From Gigantopelta aegis (taxonomy: Eukaryota; Mollusca; Gastropoda; Neomphalida; Peltospiridae): a stretch of DNA of 64,000 bases. Position numbers and translations under genes: made by a program. The notes under the pieces were generated by a model. The model saw nothing but the letters and a program-made list of their open reading frames with translations. It had not been told where the DNA came from and ran no database searches. The DNA lies in contig NC_054699.1 of the NCBI RefSeq assembly GCF_016097555.1, positions 8,578,789-8,642,788 of the forward strand. The letters are read 5' to 3'. The stretch's first letter is position 1. Every line of letters starts with the position of its first letter. Below are positions 1 to 10,578 of the stretch, one piece after another.

Positions 1-380
1 TTTATTCAAATTGAAAAAAATGGAAGAAAATGTTTTTGAAGAAAAAATAAAATAATAAAAGATATAACTTTGTGTTTATTGCAACAACACAGAACTGCAT
101 ATTAAAATATGTTTTCAAGTGCGTTGCATGTAGCCACTGCACCGACGTCTCTCTCACTAAATCACTCACGTGCTTGAACCTCAACTGGATATAAGCACAA
201 GTCAAAAATGTAGCCCGAGATGCGATGGGTTGCAGGATCGTTCGATCTCAGTGGAATTAGTTTTGTTTTCCTCATCCCAATCAGGAAGCTGTCGTAAAAT
301 TATAAAAGGGCAGGTTTGACTTTGCCGAAAGTAAATCGGCCGAACTCACGAAGGGGAGTGATAACTGTGAGGGTGTTTGG
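1..380. other. AT-rich flank with SINE fragments
   Basis: No gene is visible. Around 130-205 there is a fragment resembling the family C tail (CTCTCTCACTAA, then TGGATATAAGCAC), and 215-270 resembles a family E head (GGTTGCAGGATCG). The rest is unassigned AT-rich DNA. Confidence 0.5.
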
Positions 381-453
381 GGGCCTCGGTGGTGTCGTGG
401 TTAAGCCATCGGACATAAGGCTGGTAGGTACAGGATTCGCAGCCCGGTACCGG

Positions 454-1003
454 TGTAACAGCCCAAAATATACCCCCCCCCCCCCCACCCACCCACCCAC
501 CCCCCGCCAAATTATAGCCGGGGTTAAAGTGGGCTAGCCTGTTTACTCCCCTAACCCTAACCCTCATTTTATATTACTAACCTGTATACAAAATAAATAA
601 ATAAATAATAATAATAAACGCTTTAAAAGAAAAGCAACTATTGCTTTCATAAAAATAAAACTATCACATATTAGTCATTTTAGAAGATACTTCGATATTC
701 TCTAGCCCAAAATATATAAATTATGATGGAAAAAACCCCTCAGAACATTGAACTACAGACTTGTTTATGAAAAACTCAAGGGGGTATAATCTGGACTAGA
801 GAGGTATATTCTGGGCTAGTCTGTTTTATACCCCGGGGTATATTCTGGGCTAGTCTGTTTTATACCCCGGGGTATATTCTGGGCTAGTCTGTTTTATACC
901 CCGGGGTATATTCTGGGCTAGTCTGTTTTATACCCCGGGGTATATTCTGGGCTAGTCTGTTTTATACCCCGGGGTATATTCTGGACTATTTTAGGCTATT
1001 ACA
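454..1003. mobile_element. 550-bp MITE with TIRs and CCGG target duplication
   Basis: The left end reads TGTAACAGCCCAAAATATA and the reverse complement of the right end reads TGTAATAGCCTAAAATAG, giving imperfect terminal inverted repeats. CCGG occurs once at this site in intact SINEs but flanks the insert on both sides (450-453 and 1004-1007), as expected for a 4-bp target-site duplication. Inside are a poly-C/CCCA tract (473-507), AT-rich DNA and a 34-bp tandem array. No transposase ORF is visible, so the element is nonautonomous; its superfamily is not clear to me. Confidence 0.75.
807..990. repeat. 34-bp minisatellite, about 5 copies, palindromic junctions
   Basis: TATTCTGGGCTAGTCTGTTT recurs at 807, 841, 875, 909 and 943, with a variant at 977. 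Copies are joined through the perfect 16-bp palindrome TATACCCCGGGGTATA. The array lies inside the MITE and resembles its subterminal sequence. Confidence 0.9.
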
Positions 1004-1340
1004 CCGGCTCCCATCCAGAGCAAGTTTTAACGCCTCAATGGTAGGTGTAAGACCACTACATCATCTTCTCTCTCACTAACCACTAACAACTAACAACTAA
1101 CCCACTGTCCTAGACAGACAGCCCAGATAGCTGATGTGTGTGCCGAGCATAGCATGCTTGAGCCTTAATAAGCACGAAAATAAATTGAAATGAAATGAAA
1201 TGGGGGCATGCTCCACGGAAACTTTTAAAATAAAGATGCTCTACAACGCATTTTCAGGGAAGTATAGTATTGTATATTGTGAATGAAGATTGTTAATTAA
1301 ACTCGTAATGAAATACGAACCCAGAACCTACCAGATCAAG

Positions 1341-1645
1341 TTTGTTTTGTTTAACGACACCACTAGAGCACATTGGTTTATTAATAATCGGCTATTGGAT
1401 ATCAAACATGTGGTCATTTTGACACAGTCGTAGAGGAGACACGCTACATATTTTTCATTAGTAGTAAGGGATCTTTTATATGCACCATCCCACAGACAGG
1501 ATAATACATACCACGGTCTTTGATATACCAGTCGTGATGCACTGGCTGGAACGAGAAATAGCCCAAATGAAATGGGCCCACCGACGGGGATCGAACCCAG
1601 ACCGACCGCGCATCAAGCGAGCGCTTTACCACTGGGCTCACTGTA
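1341..1645 (-). mobile_element. Family A SINE
   Basis: On the minus strand the copy runs from the tRNA-like head (AGTGGTAAAGCGCTCGCTTG, then CGATCCCCGTCGG) through the central GTGCATATAAAAGATCCC to the tail GTCGTTAAACAAAACAAA. Confidence 0.9.
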
Positions 1646-2924
1646 TCCAACTGAGGTTCAGCCCCTTTATTGTGTTCAAGTGTTAATCATTACAGCGCTA
1701 CATTCACTTTCGCGGTAACTGTGTTAGGGTGGCAGCATTAAACGAATATCTCAGCTTGTTCTCATTAAACAAAGCAACAAGCCCACGAGTGCCGTCGTCA
1801 ACATTAATTACAGTTGTTTGCTCAACTCAAATCGTCCTTCCTGCAACCCCCCCCCCCCCACCCCTATCTCTTCCCTTTCTCTCTCTCTTATCTTTCTCTT
1901 GTCTTTCTACGGCTTCCCACACGAGGAATCACCGCCTGTCGAGAAGTCGTGCTCATTGGTTGCATACAGATGAAGATAAGAGAGCGTCAAAGACCGAAAC
2001 GCAAAATGAAGTTAATTGAACAGTGAGCAACAACGGCCTGAGAGTCCGCGTTTTTCTCTTCGATAGCGACCCGAGGATTGTGTTTGTGTTGGTATTTGAG
2101 CAAGACGTGTCGCAGAAGTGTTGTTTGCGGATCGATGTGTTTATTAAGCCAACTTCTTCTTCTTCTTCTGCGTTAAAGCTATAGTTGATCATGCTTTAGA
2201 TTTGGAGTCCGGTTGTGGTGATAAAAAACGCTGTCTCTGTCAAGTCTTCTTTGGAACCCAGAAGATAGGTACATACGTATTTATATATTTGTTTCCTTGT
2301 CTGTCTGTCAATCTATCCATTTACCGATCCATCCGTCTGTCCGTTCGTCTATCCATCCATCCATCTATCCATCCATCTATCTATTTATATAAATGCATAT
2401 ACACACACACATATATATATATTTCATTTCATGCTTCGACTACATGTACATAAATGGTTAGTTACATTTCACAAATGAAATTAGTTTTGGTTTTTAATTA
2501 TATAATTTAAATTTTTACCCCCCAAAAAAACATTAAAAAAAAAAAAAACATAAAAAAAAAAATAATAATAATAATAATAATAACAGTGAATAAAAAAATC
2601 TAAAAAGATTGTGTAACTGAAACAGGCGAAAATCGGCAACATTCAATGCACTTTAAACATTTTGTATATTAAAGATGCTGTATTAAATAGCTGTAAATCA
2701 TTCACGACTTACGCTATCTGGTTTTAACTGTAACGCAATTAATCATGTATATATATATTTATGATACAATTCATTCAATAAATATATATTTCTAAAATGA
2801 TTAAAAATGTTGACAAAACAATGGCAATTGAAATAACAAAACAAAAAACTAATGGAATTCTAACTGCCTAATTTTATATACGATGAAGAAGCTAAATTAA
2901 TATGTGCAATTGATATATATTTTT
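1646..2924. other. Unassigned intergenic DNA
   Basis: No gene is recognised. A C-run and CT-rich stretch lie at 1848-1910, TTC repeats at 2152-2170, mixed CATC/CTAT, CA and TA microsatellites at 2285-2425, and A-rich/ATA repeats at 2520-2585. Short ORFs here have low-complexity composition and no recognisable domain. Confidence 0.6.
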
Positions 2925-3108
2925 TAATATTTACGATTAGTTAGCCAGTCCTCTGAAAATACCATTTTCTACTTCTGCCTGAGACCTCTTTCTTTAAAAT
3001 TATAAAATGATGATAAAATTGAAATAAATTGTCACAAAAAAATATAAATGGGATTGAAACTGAATGATTTTAAATCCAAATCAAGAGAAGTAAATTAACA
3101 TTCACGGG

Positions 3109-3420
3109 GTCGTGATTTAGCTCCGGCGGTTGAGTACTCCCTTAAGGTACTTACGTCGCAGGATCGAACCACCTCGGTGGATCCATTCAGCTGATTTTTT
3201 TTTTTATCGTTCCAACCAGTACACCACAATGGTCAAAAGCTATGGTATGTGCTTTCCTGTTTGTGGGATAGTGCATATAAAAGATCCCTTGCTGAAGTAA
3301 GAAAAATTTAGCGGGTTTCCTCTGTTAACTACGTGTTAGAATTATCAAATGTTTGACATCCAATAGCCGATGATTAATTAATCGATGTGTTCTAGAGGTG
3401 TCGTAAAACAAAACAAACTT
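3109..3420 (+). mobile_element. Family E SINE
   Basis: The head GTGATTTAGCTCCGGCGG, the box-B-like CGCAGGATCGAACC, the shared central domain GTGCATATAAAAGATCCC and a family A tail ending in a T-run can be read. It sits between the two copies of the local duplication. Confidence 0.8.
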
Positions 3421-3510
3421 TTTTTTTTTTTGCTTATTTTTGTTTTTCAATGTTTGTGATTAAAGTTACCCAATCCTCTAAAAATACTGTGTTGCACTCC
3501 TGGCTGAGAG

Positions 3511-3905
3511 AACCGGCCTCGGTGGCGTCGTGGTTAGCCATCGGTCTACAGACTGGTAGGTACTGGGTTCGGATCCCAGTCGAGGCATGGGATTTTTAAT
3601 CCAGATACTGACTCCAAACCCTGAGTGAGTGCCCCGCAAGGCTCAATGGGTAGGTGTAAACCACTTGCACCGACCCGTGATCCATAACTGGTTCAACAAA
3701 GGCAATGGTTTGTGTTATCCTGCCTGTGGGAAGCGCTAATAAAAAAAAACCTTTGCTGCCTGTCGTAAAAAGAGTAGCCTATGTGGCGACAGCGGGTTTC
3801 CTCTTAAAATCTGTGTGGTCCTTAACCATATGTCTGACGCCATATAACCGTAAATAAAATGTGTTGAGTGCGTCGTTAAATAAAACATTTCCTTCCTTCC
3901 TTGTA
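3511..3905 (+). mobile_element. Family B SINE with D-type tail
   Basis: Begins ACCGGCCTCGGTGGCGTCG and contains GGGTTCGGATCCCAGTCG, the central domain and a tail TGCGTCGTTAAATAAAACAT followed by CCTTCCTTCC. Confidence 0.85.
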
Positions 3906-4001
3906 AATAAATAAATTGTAACTCTCAGCCAGGAAGGAAAGGAAGGAAATGTTTTATTTAACGACGCACTCAACACATTTTATTTACGGTTATATGGCGT
4001 C
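3836..4001. repeat. Inverted repeat of two SINE tails
   Basis: The D-type tail at 3836-3902 is followed after about 32 bp by a second D-tail fragment in the opposite orientation (3935-4001). The two arms of about 67 bp face each other and could form a hairpin. Confidence 0.85.
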
Positions 4002-4106
4002 GGAGCTATTTCTTTAGAATTACAAAATTATGATAAAATTAATTCGGTAAATAAATTGTCACAAAAACTAATACTGGGAATGAAACTGAATAATTTTATA
4101 TACAAA

Positions 4107-4487
4107 TTAAAGGGACATACCCCAGTTTTTAAACACTATGGCATATTGTTCACTATTAGAGCCGTTTATGATCACTGAAATCAAACATTACTTATATTTT
4201 ATTGTTTAGATTATCCATTTCCGTATAACCGAAGTGTTTCTGGTTAACCCTGTGTTTCTAATACCACAAAACACATGTTTTTCATATTTTTAAAAACGCA
4301 CGTGCGTCTGAGAAGTAACAGTTATGGAGTCGCGTTTTAGTTATTTTTAAGAGTATTTCAACGTCACAGACTCTGTTGTATCTACATTTGTCACAATTAA
4401 CCAACTTAGTGTTAATTTTTACGGGTTGAAACTAGTCTAGATGAAAATTATGCCTTAGTGTTTAAAAACTAGGGTCTGTCCCTTTAA
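4107..4487 (+). mobile_element. TTAA-duplicating MITE, copy 1 (piggyBac/Kolobok-like)
   Basis: The element 4111-4483 is bounded by TTAA on both sides (4107-4110, 4484-4487). The ends are inverted repeats of about 30 bp: left AGGGACATACCCCAGTTTTT, right (reverse complement) AGGGACAGACCCTAGTTTTT. The homologous uninterrupted site at about 3088 reads CAAATCAAGAG, consistent with one TTAA-like target. No transposase is encoded. TTAA duplication is typical of piggyBac and Kolobok. Confidence 0.85.
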
Positions 4488-4520
4488 GAGAAGTAAATTA
4501 CTATTCACCTTTCTTTTGTT

Positions 4521-4634
4521 GTCCAGTGTACCTTCTATTTGTTGTCCAGTGTACCTTCTATTTGTTGTCCAGTGTACCTTCTATTTGTTGTCCAGTGTAC
4601 CTTCTATTTGTTGTCCAGTGTACCTTCTATTTGT
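4521..4634. repeat. 23-bp tandem repeat, 5 copies
   Basis: GTCCAGTGTACCTTCTATTT recurs every 23 bp and abuts the 5' end of the following SINE. Confidence 0.95.
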
Positions 4635-4944
4635 GGGCGGGACGTAGCCCAGTGGTAGAGCGCTCGCTTGATGCGCGGTCGGTTTGGGATCGATCGACGT
4701 CGGTGGGCCCATTGGGCTATTTTTCGTTCCAGCCAGTGCACCATGACTGGTATATCAAAGGCCGTGGTATGTGCTATCCTGTCTGTGGGATGGTGCATAT
4801 AAAAGATCCTTTGCTACTAATGGAAAAAAATGTAGCGGTTTTCCTACGATGACTACGGGTCAAAATTACCAAATGTTTCACATCCAATAGCCGATGATTA
4901 ATAAATCAATGTGCTCTAGTGGTGTCGTTAAAACAAAACAAACT
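4635..4944 (+). mobile_element. Family A SINE, near full length
   Basis: Starts GGGCGGGACGTAGCCCAGTG (A box), has GATCGATCGACGTCGG in the box-B region, the full central domain and ends GTCGTTAAAACAAAACAAAC. Confidence 0.9.
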
Positions 4945-5115
4945 GTCTCTTATCTGAATCATTAGGATGTCCGACAAGTGTGATGTTTGTGTTGTAGAGT
5001 GTTTTACGTGTTTGTAGATAACTATACACTGAACAACTATTTTTTTTACATAAATAAACATAAAGACATAACTGTTACTAGCAAGAAATTAATATGTAGA
5101 CAGAAATACCATACA

Positions 5116-5428
5116 AAAAAGAGTTTGTTTAGTTGACGACACCACTAGAGCACACTGATTTATTCATCTTCGGCTATTGGATGTAAAAGATTTGGTAATT
5201 CTGACACATAGTCATCAGAGGAAACCCGCTACATTTTTGCTAATGCAGCAAGGGATCTTTTATATGCACCATTCCACAGACAGGATAGCACATACCACGT
5301 CCGTTGATATACCAGTCGTGGTTTACTGGCTGGAGCGACAAATAGCCCAATGGGCCCACTGACGGGGATCGATCCTAGAGTGAACGCGCATCAAGCGAGC
5401 GGTTTACCACAGGGCTGTGTGTCGCCCC
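5116..5428 (-). mobile_element. Family A SINE with 12-bp target duplication
   Basis: The minus-strand SINE is flanked by the identical 12-mer AAATACCATACA at 5104-5115 and 5429-5440, the signature of target-primed retrotransposition. Confidence 0.9.
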
Positions 5429-5440
5429 AAATACCATACA

Positions 5441-6537
5441 GTGTTGTAAAAGATCCAAGTATCAGTGTGTTTTTTCTTAATGTTTTGTTTGTTCGTTTGT
5501 TGCTTGTTGCTTTTTGCTTTTTGTTTTGTTTTGTGTTTTTGTTTTGTTGTTTTTGTTTGTTTTATTCTTTGTTTTTTGGCGAGAATATTGACGATAATAG
5601 CTACTCAATAGTAAAAGTTGAAGGTTGTATTGTTTAATAACACTCCAATGACACATTAATTAACTATCGCCTACATTTTCCCATTAGTAACAAACGATCG
5701 GACAGAATAGCAAATACCACGGACGTTTATATATATTATGCGCTCAAGGGCCATTAGGCCTAATGCGAATAATGTTATTAGTATTAATATATATCTCGGG
5801 GCACTGATTGGGATGGGGGAACAAAACAATCAGAGAACAGAGGGAATTCGATATTACGATCATAGCACCAAAGGCAAGCATTAATACTATAACATGCAAT
5901 TTCACAAAAGAAAGGATAACATATCCCGTGGCCTTTGATATACCAGTCGTGGGGCACTGGTTGAGACTCGAACCTTGAACCCCTTGCTCCTCAGGCGAAT
6001 GTTTTAACTAACGGATGAATTAAATCCCGGCTTACTACTCACCGGAAATACATGTAGACAGTATTACATTTTAAAAGTGTGTTATTAAAGTCGTACAATT
6101 CATGGCGATGAATTTGTCATTGGCTTATTCAGTATCGTATCTCCGCACACGACAAAGTCCAAGAGACGGTTGCCATAGAGTCGCGAGAGTCAACAATAAA
6201 AAATGACCATTAGCTGCTTTGTCTGTGGGATGAAAACCCGGCCTTTACCACGATGTAGAGTTCCCACTCCGTCTGTAGGATGACTGCCACTTTATAGCGC
6301 ACTGGCACGAGCCCAAAAGTAAAGTTATATAGAATTAAATAAAATGAAAATGAAAAAAAGTACAATGGCACGTCTGTTTTCGGCAAGAAACTGCGTTTGA
6401 CCAAAAATCTGTACAAAATATTTACAGGGGGAAGCCCGTTTAAGTTTATATTTTATCTGCAACCAGTACTTTTCTTCTTGTGGGTGCAACATCTAGCTCA
6501 GTCACTATCGTATCCAGGGTGGGGATGTGGGCAAGCC
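5441..6537. other. Intergenic DNA with SINE fragments
   Basis: GT/T-rich low complexity lies at 5460-5580. Degenerate minus-strand SINE pieces are seen near 5680-5735 and 5915-6015. No gene is recognised in the remainder. Confidence 0.5.
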
Positions 6538-6940
6538 CCCCACCTCGGTGACGTCGTGGTTATGCCATCGGTCTACAGGCTGGTAGGTACTGGGTTCGCA
6601 TCCCAGTCGAGGCATGGAATTTTTAATCCAGATACCGACTCCAGACCCTGAGTGAGTGCTCCACAAGGCTCAGTTGGTACGTGTAAACCACTTGCACTGA
6701 CCCGTGACCCATAACTGGTTCAACAAAGGCCATGGTTTGTGCTATCCTGTCTGTGGGAAGCGCAAATAAAAGATCCCTTGCTGCCTGTCGTAAAAGTGTA
6801 GCATATGTGGCGACAGCGGGTTTCCTCTAAAAAAATCCAGTGTCCGAATGACCATATGTTTGACGTCCAATAGCCGTTGATAAGATAAAAAAAATCAATG
6901 TGCTGTAGTGGCGTCGTTAAATAAAACAAACTTTACTTTA
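6538..6940 (+). mobile_element. Family B SINE, full length
   Basis: Runs from CACCTCGGTGACGTCGTGG through GGGTTCGCATCCCAGTCG and GCGCAAATAAAAGATCCC to GGCGTCGTTAAATAAAACAA. Confidence 0.9.
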
Positions 6941-7019
6941 CTTTTACTGTTTCTCCACAACCTGTTACATTTGCTGTCGCTGCATAACCCTCGTGTGGGC
7001 TACCCTCAATATTAAATCA

Positions 7020-7230
7020 TGGCTACGCTAATGATCTCACAAGGTAGAGCATTCGCTTGCGTCGAGGGATCGAAACCCCTCGGTGGATCTATTCTCTGAT
7101 TGAGTTAATAACAGTGCCCTACGACTGGTATATCAAGTGATATGCACTGTTCTACTGGGAAGTACATTTAAAAGATCACTTGCTGCTAAAGGAATATATA
7201 TATATATAACACATGTTTCCTCTGAGACTG
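7020..7230 (+). mobile_element. Family E SINE, partial
   Basis: The head AATGATCTCACAAGGTAGAG and GTCGAGGGATCGAAACCCCT are followed by a degenerate central domain ending at a short TA microsatellite. Confidence 0.65.
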
Positions 7231-7240
7231 TAATTAAAAG

Positions 7241-7550
7241 TTAAAGTTTGTTTTTGTTACAATATCACTAGGGCACATTGATTTATTAATCACCGGGTAT
7301 TGGATTCCTAACATTTGGTAATTTTAACATATAATCCTTTTAGAGAGAAAACCCGCTTGTTTTTTTCATTGGAATAAGAATCTTTTATTTGCATTATTCC
7401 ACAGATAGGATAGCACATACCACGACCTTTTATATACCAGTCATGGTGCACTGGCTAGAACGAGAAACAGCCCAATGGGCTCACCGACGAGGATCAATCC
7501 TAGACAGACCGCGCATCAGGAAAACGCTTTACCACTGGGCTACGTCTCGC
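7241..7550 (-). mobile_element. Family A SINE
   Basis: The tail (complement of GTTTGTTTTTGTTACAATATC), central domain and head (complement of CACCGACGAGGATCAATCC) are all present in minus orientation. Confidence 0.8.
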
Positions 7551-7637
7551 TCTTGGACTATAATTATGTCATAAATATCATATGTTTGACATCCAATAGT
7601 CGATTATTAATTAATCAATCAATATATGCGCTAGTGG

Positions 7638-9131
7638 TAGAGGTGTTCGGTATTACCGGTATACCGGTATACCGGTATTTTTTCCTGTCGTGGTACGTAC
7701 CGGTACTTTTTTTTACTGTACCGGTATACTTCGGGACTTTCCGTGGACGATGACTTTACGGACATTTCCGAGAAATAAATTATCAGTGTCACGAACCAAA
7801 ATACATAATTTCGAGAAATTATTTTAAAAGCATCCAATGTTAATGATTGTTTGTGTTCCATTAACAAATCTTTGAAAAACTAACGGAATTTTCCAAAGTA
7901 TCTAGAATCTCAAAACGTTGTCACTAACAAAAAACATGGTAAATGACGAGTTTGTTGTTCGCAACACACGTGCGATATTGGTCATTGTTCGTCAAAGTCT
8001 CAAATTACGAAAAATAATAAAAATTGGCAAAAGAATTTTCGACTTGGCGAAAAAAAAATAAGAAAGTTTTACATAATTTATAATGACGTTTTCTTTGTCT
8101 TTGTTTTGGGTGACTGGCTATACTCTTGAGTTGGATACGAAAACAATTATAAACAGTATTCAGTTTAAAACATACATATAAGTTAGGAGGAGGTTACTTA
8201 AAAAAAACACCCGAAAGCCCAACTATTTCATTTGCATTCATAAAATACTGCCAGTGTGGCTATTTTGTTTCTAAACTGTTTTTCTTCTTTAAACATGAAT
8301 TCATTATCAAAGAGATTAAAGATGCAGGCCCATAGCATATAGCTTATATATATATGGCCCATTGGGCCTGTGGAATTGGCACGATATCTGGAGGGTTGCC
8401 GACGTTTGCAGAGCTTCTAGTGGGGTGGCACAGGTTACATTTTTTATCTTTATATAGAGCAGAACAAAAACATCGGCTACTGAATGTTAAACTTTTGGTA
8501 ATTTTGATATATAGTCTTAGAGAGGAAACCCACTACATGTTCTCATTAGTAGCACATACCACGACCTTTGCTATACCAGTCGTGGTGCACATACATAAAT
8601 GAGAAATATCCCAATGGGCCCACCGACTTGGATCGATCCTAGACCTACCACTGGGCTACGGCCCGGCCTAGACATCAAGGGCCATTCAAATATTACGTAA
8701 CTTTGTCATTTTCATTATTTTCCAGTTTAACTGAAATGATAACTAGGGCATTTATTCATCTGTTATGTTTATTTCATTTACATTATAAGGTCTTAAAATA
8801 CAACAAGGCTCTACAACTATGTTCTACCTATAAGTATTGGCTATTCTCTAAATGAGAGTTTTAGTCCTGCTTAATGCTTACTCAACTTTAGGGAAATAGA
8901 GTGTAAACTGAATCAGTCAAAATCTTTACTGGTAGGTATATAATTGTAGTATGTCATATGTGTTTGACCCCCTAAGTTCAAAGGCACATAAATGACACTG
9001 TATGTTGTGCAATTATTGTATCACTGAATCGCAGTGATTAGTATGCTGTCATTACCGTGGTATACCGTGGTACATTACAAAAAAACGCGGTATACCGCGG
9101 TACGGGTTTTTTTTCGCGGTACCCAACCCTA
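7638..9131. mobile_element. hAT-like nonautonomous DNA transposon
   Basis: The 8-mer GCTAGTGG flanks the element at 7630-7637 and 9132-9139, the target-duplication length typical of hAT. Left end TAGAGGTGTTCGGTA and right end (reverse complement) TAGGGTTGGGTACCG form imperfect terminal inverted repeats. Just inside lie ACCGGTATACC-rich (left) and ACCGCGGTATACC-rich (right) subterminal palindromes. The interior is AT-rich, contains a minus-strand SINE and shows no transposase ORF. Confidence 0.75.
8465..8675 (-). mobile_element. Family A SINE fragment nested in the hAT-like element
   Basis: ATCGGCTACTGAATGTTAAA through CACGACCTTTGCTATACCAG to CCACCGACTTGGATCGATCC is a minus-strand copy lacking part of the central domain. 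Confidence 0.75.
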
Positions 9132-9159
9132 GCTAGTGGTTTCGTTACTCTTTTTTTCC

Positions 9160-10211
9160 TTTTCTTTTTCATCTTCTTATCAAGTTTCAAGTTTACAAGT
9201 ATCGTTGCTAATTATTTTTCGTATTCCAGTGATGTTAAATCGTGCCCCAAGTCGTCTGCCAAAAAATAATTCTTTGATGTTTTCGTTTGTAACTTACATG
9301 ATGAACTATTTCTGTCATGTTCTGTTCACAGTATGCTCCCTCTAGTCGAGTTCTACAGTCCCGTGGTGTTAAATTAAACAGAACAAGCAGCAGTTATTGG
9401 AATTGCTAAACATAGAGCTAAGTCGTACGTGTGATAGTGCTTTCTGTTTTCTTTTCCAATATGTATGGTTAAGTAACTGTTTTACCTATTTTTCAAGGTC
9501 ATACTTAACGAGGGGGAGAAAGACACCCTCAACAACAAAAAAAGAAAAGAAAAAAAAAGAAAAGAAAAAAAGAATAAATAAATAAAACAAAATCAAAACA
9601 ACAAAAACAGAACAAAACAGAACAAAACAAAATAAAACAAACAGAGAACCAAACTAACAACACATTTTCTAACTAACTAACTAACTAATTAATTATTAAA
9701 GTTAAAAAAACTACCTAATCCCCCCCAAAACCCCCCAACATAAAACAACAACACCCCCCTAAAAAAAACCCCAAAAAACAATAAAACCCCCACACCAAAC
9801 AACAACAACAAAAACAAGAGAAAACACTAACATCTGACTTTTCCCTCTAGGCATAAAAGAAATTTAATTTTTTCCAGGAACCAGACTCGACCTGAAAAAA
9901 AGGTTGACTCTAAAAAAAAATTAATTTTTTTTCTAAAACTGTAAATTTAATACTTACATAACATTTTATTTGGGCCCGTAGGGGTGAATATAGTTTGTTT
10001 TATTTTTTAAATACAGACGATGTTTTGTTTGGGGCTGGGGTGGGGGCACATTTGTTGAAACACACAATTGTTTATGCCTTTGCTATTAATGTGTCCTCTC
10101 ATTGTTTTTACTGCCACACCCACCCCTAATTATATTAAACTATGTACCTCCCAACTTTCTCCAAAATATTTTTTGTTTCTCTTGTCAAACCATACACAGA
10201 ACAAGACAGAA
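9160..10211. other. AT-rich and A/C-rich intergenic DNA
   Basis: No gene is recognised. 9535-9650 is A-rich with AAAAC repeats, 9680-9700 holds CTAA repeats, and 9720-9815 is a nearly G-free C/A tract. Confidence 0.6.
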
Positions 10212-10215
10212 TTAA

Positions 10216-10318
10216 AGCCACGCACCCTAGTTTCAGGCAGTGAAGTTGGACACTAGGGTTACTTAATCTGCAAACCTGTAACGCATTTGGATAAAGTTAC
10301 AATAGTGTGAAACATGAG
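10216..10318 (-). mobile_element. TTAA MITE fragment (copy 3)
   Basis: Begins after TTAA (10212-10215) with AGCCACGCACCCTAGTTTCA and aligns for about 100 bp to the left part of the MITE at 10583. It is cut off by the following SINE. Confidence 0.7.
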
Positions 10319-10319
10319 T

Positions 10320-10578
10320 CTGTGGGCACCTGGGATCGATCCCCGTCGGTAAGCCCATTTCTCGTTCCAGCTAGTACACCACGACGGGTATATCAAAGGC
10401 CGTGGTATGTACTATCCTGTCCGTGGGATGATGCATATAAAAGATCCCTTGCTAATAATGGAAAAATGTCGCGTTTTCTCTGAAAGACTATAAGTAAAAA
10501 TTACCAAATGTTTGACATCCAGTAGCCGATGATTAATAAATCAATATGCTCTAGTGGTGTCGTTAAACAAAACAAACT
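10320..10578 (+). mobile_element. Family A SINE, 5' truncated
   Basis: Starts in the box-B region (GGGATCGATCCCCGTCGG) and continues through the central domain to GTCGTTAAACAAAACAAAC. Confidence 0.85.

Larger units (their letters stand above)
381..1200 (+). mobile_element. Family C tRNA-type SINE split by a MITE
   Basis: The head at 381-453 carries an A-box-like GTGGTTAAGCCATCGG and a B-box-like GATTCGCAGCCC. The body resumes at 1004 with CTCCCATCCAGAGC and ends in GATAGCTGATGTGTG and AAATTGAAATGAAATG. Compared with other copies here (27966, 29065, 47555), everything between 454 and 1003 is inserted sequence. Confidence 0.85.
2925..4506. repeat. Diverged tandem duplication carrying later insertions
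   Basis: The segment from TAGCCAGTCCTCTGAAAATA (about 2943) to GAGAAGTAAATTAACATTCAC (about 3108) is repeated from about 3463 (ACCCAATCCTCTAAAAATAC). The second copy continues at about 4003 (GCTATTTCTTTAGAATTACA) and again at 4488 (GAGAAGTAAATTACTATTCAC). The two interruptions are a SINE/foldback block and a TTAA MITE. Confidence 0.75.
7578..9155 (+). mobile_element. Family A SINE 3' fragment split by a hAT-like element
   Basis: TGTTTGACATCCAATAGTCG and following SINE tail run up to GCTAGTGG at 7637. The tail resumes with GCTAGTGGTTTCGTTAC at 9132. The intervening 1.49 kb is the inserted transposon. Confidence 0.75.

Noticed and set aside
548..563. Telomere-like CCCTAACCCTAACCC
   Set aside because: Only about two and a half units inside a MITE; too short to indicate a telomere or interstitial telomeric array.
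4635..4710. tRNA gene from A- and B-box-like sequence
   Set aside because: The cloverleaf is not complete, and the sequence always continues into SINE bodies, as at 1620, 15350, 25270 and 26620.
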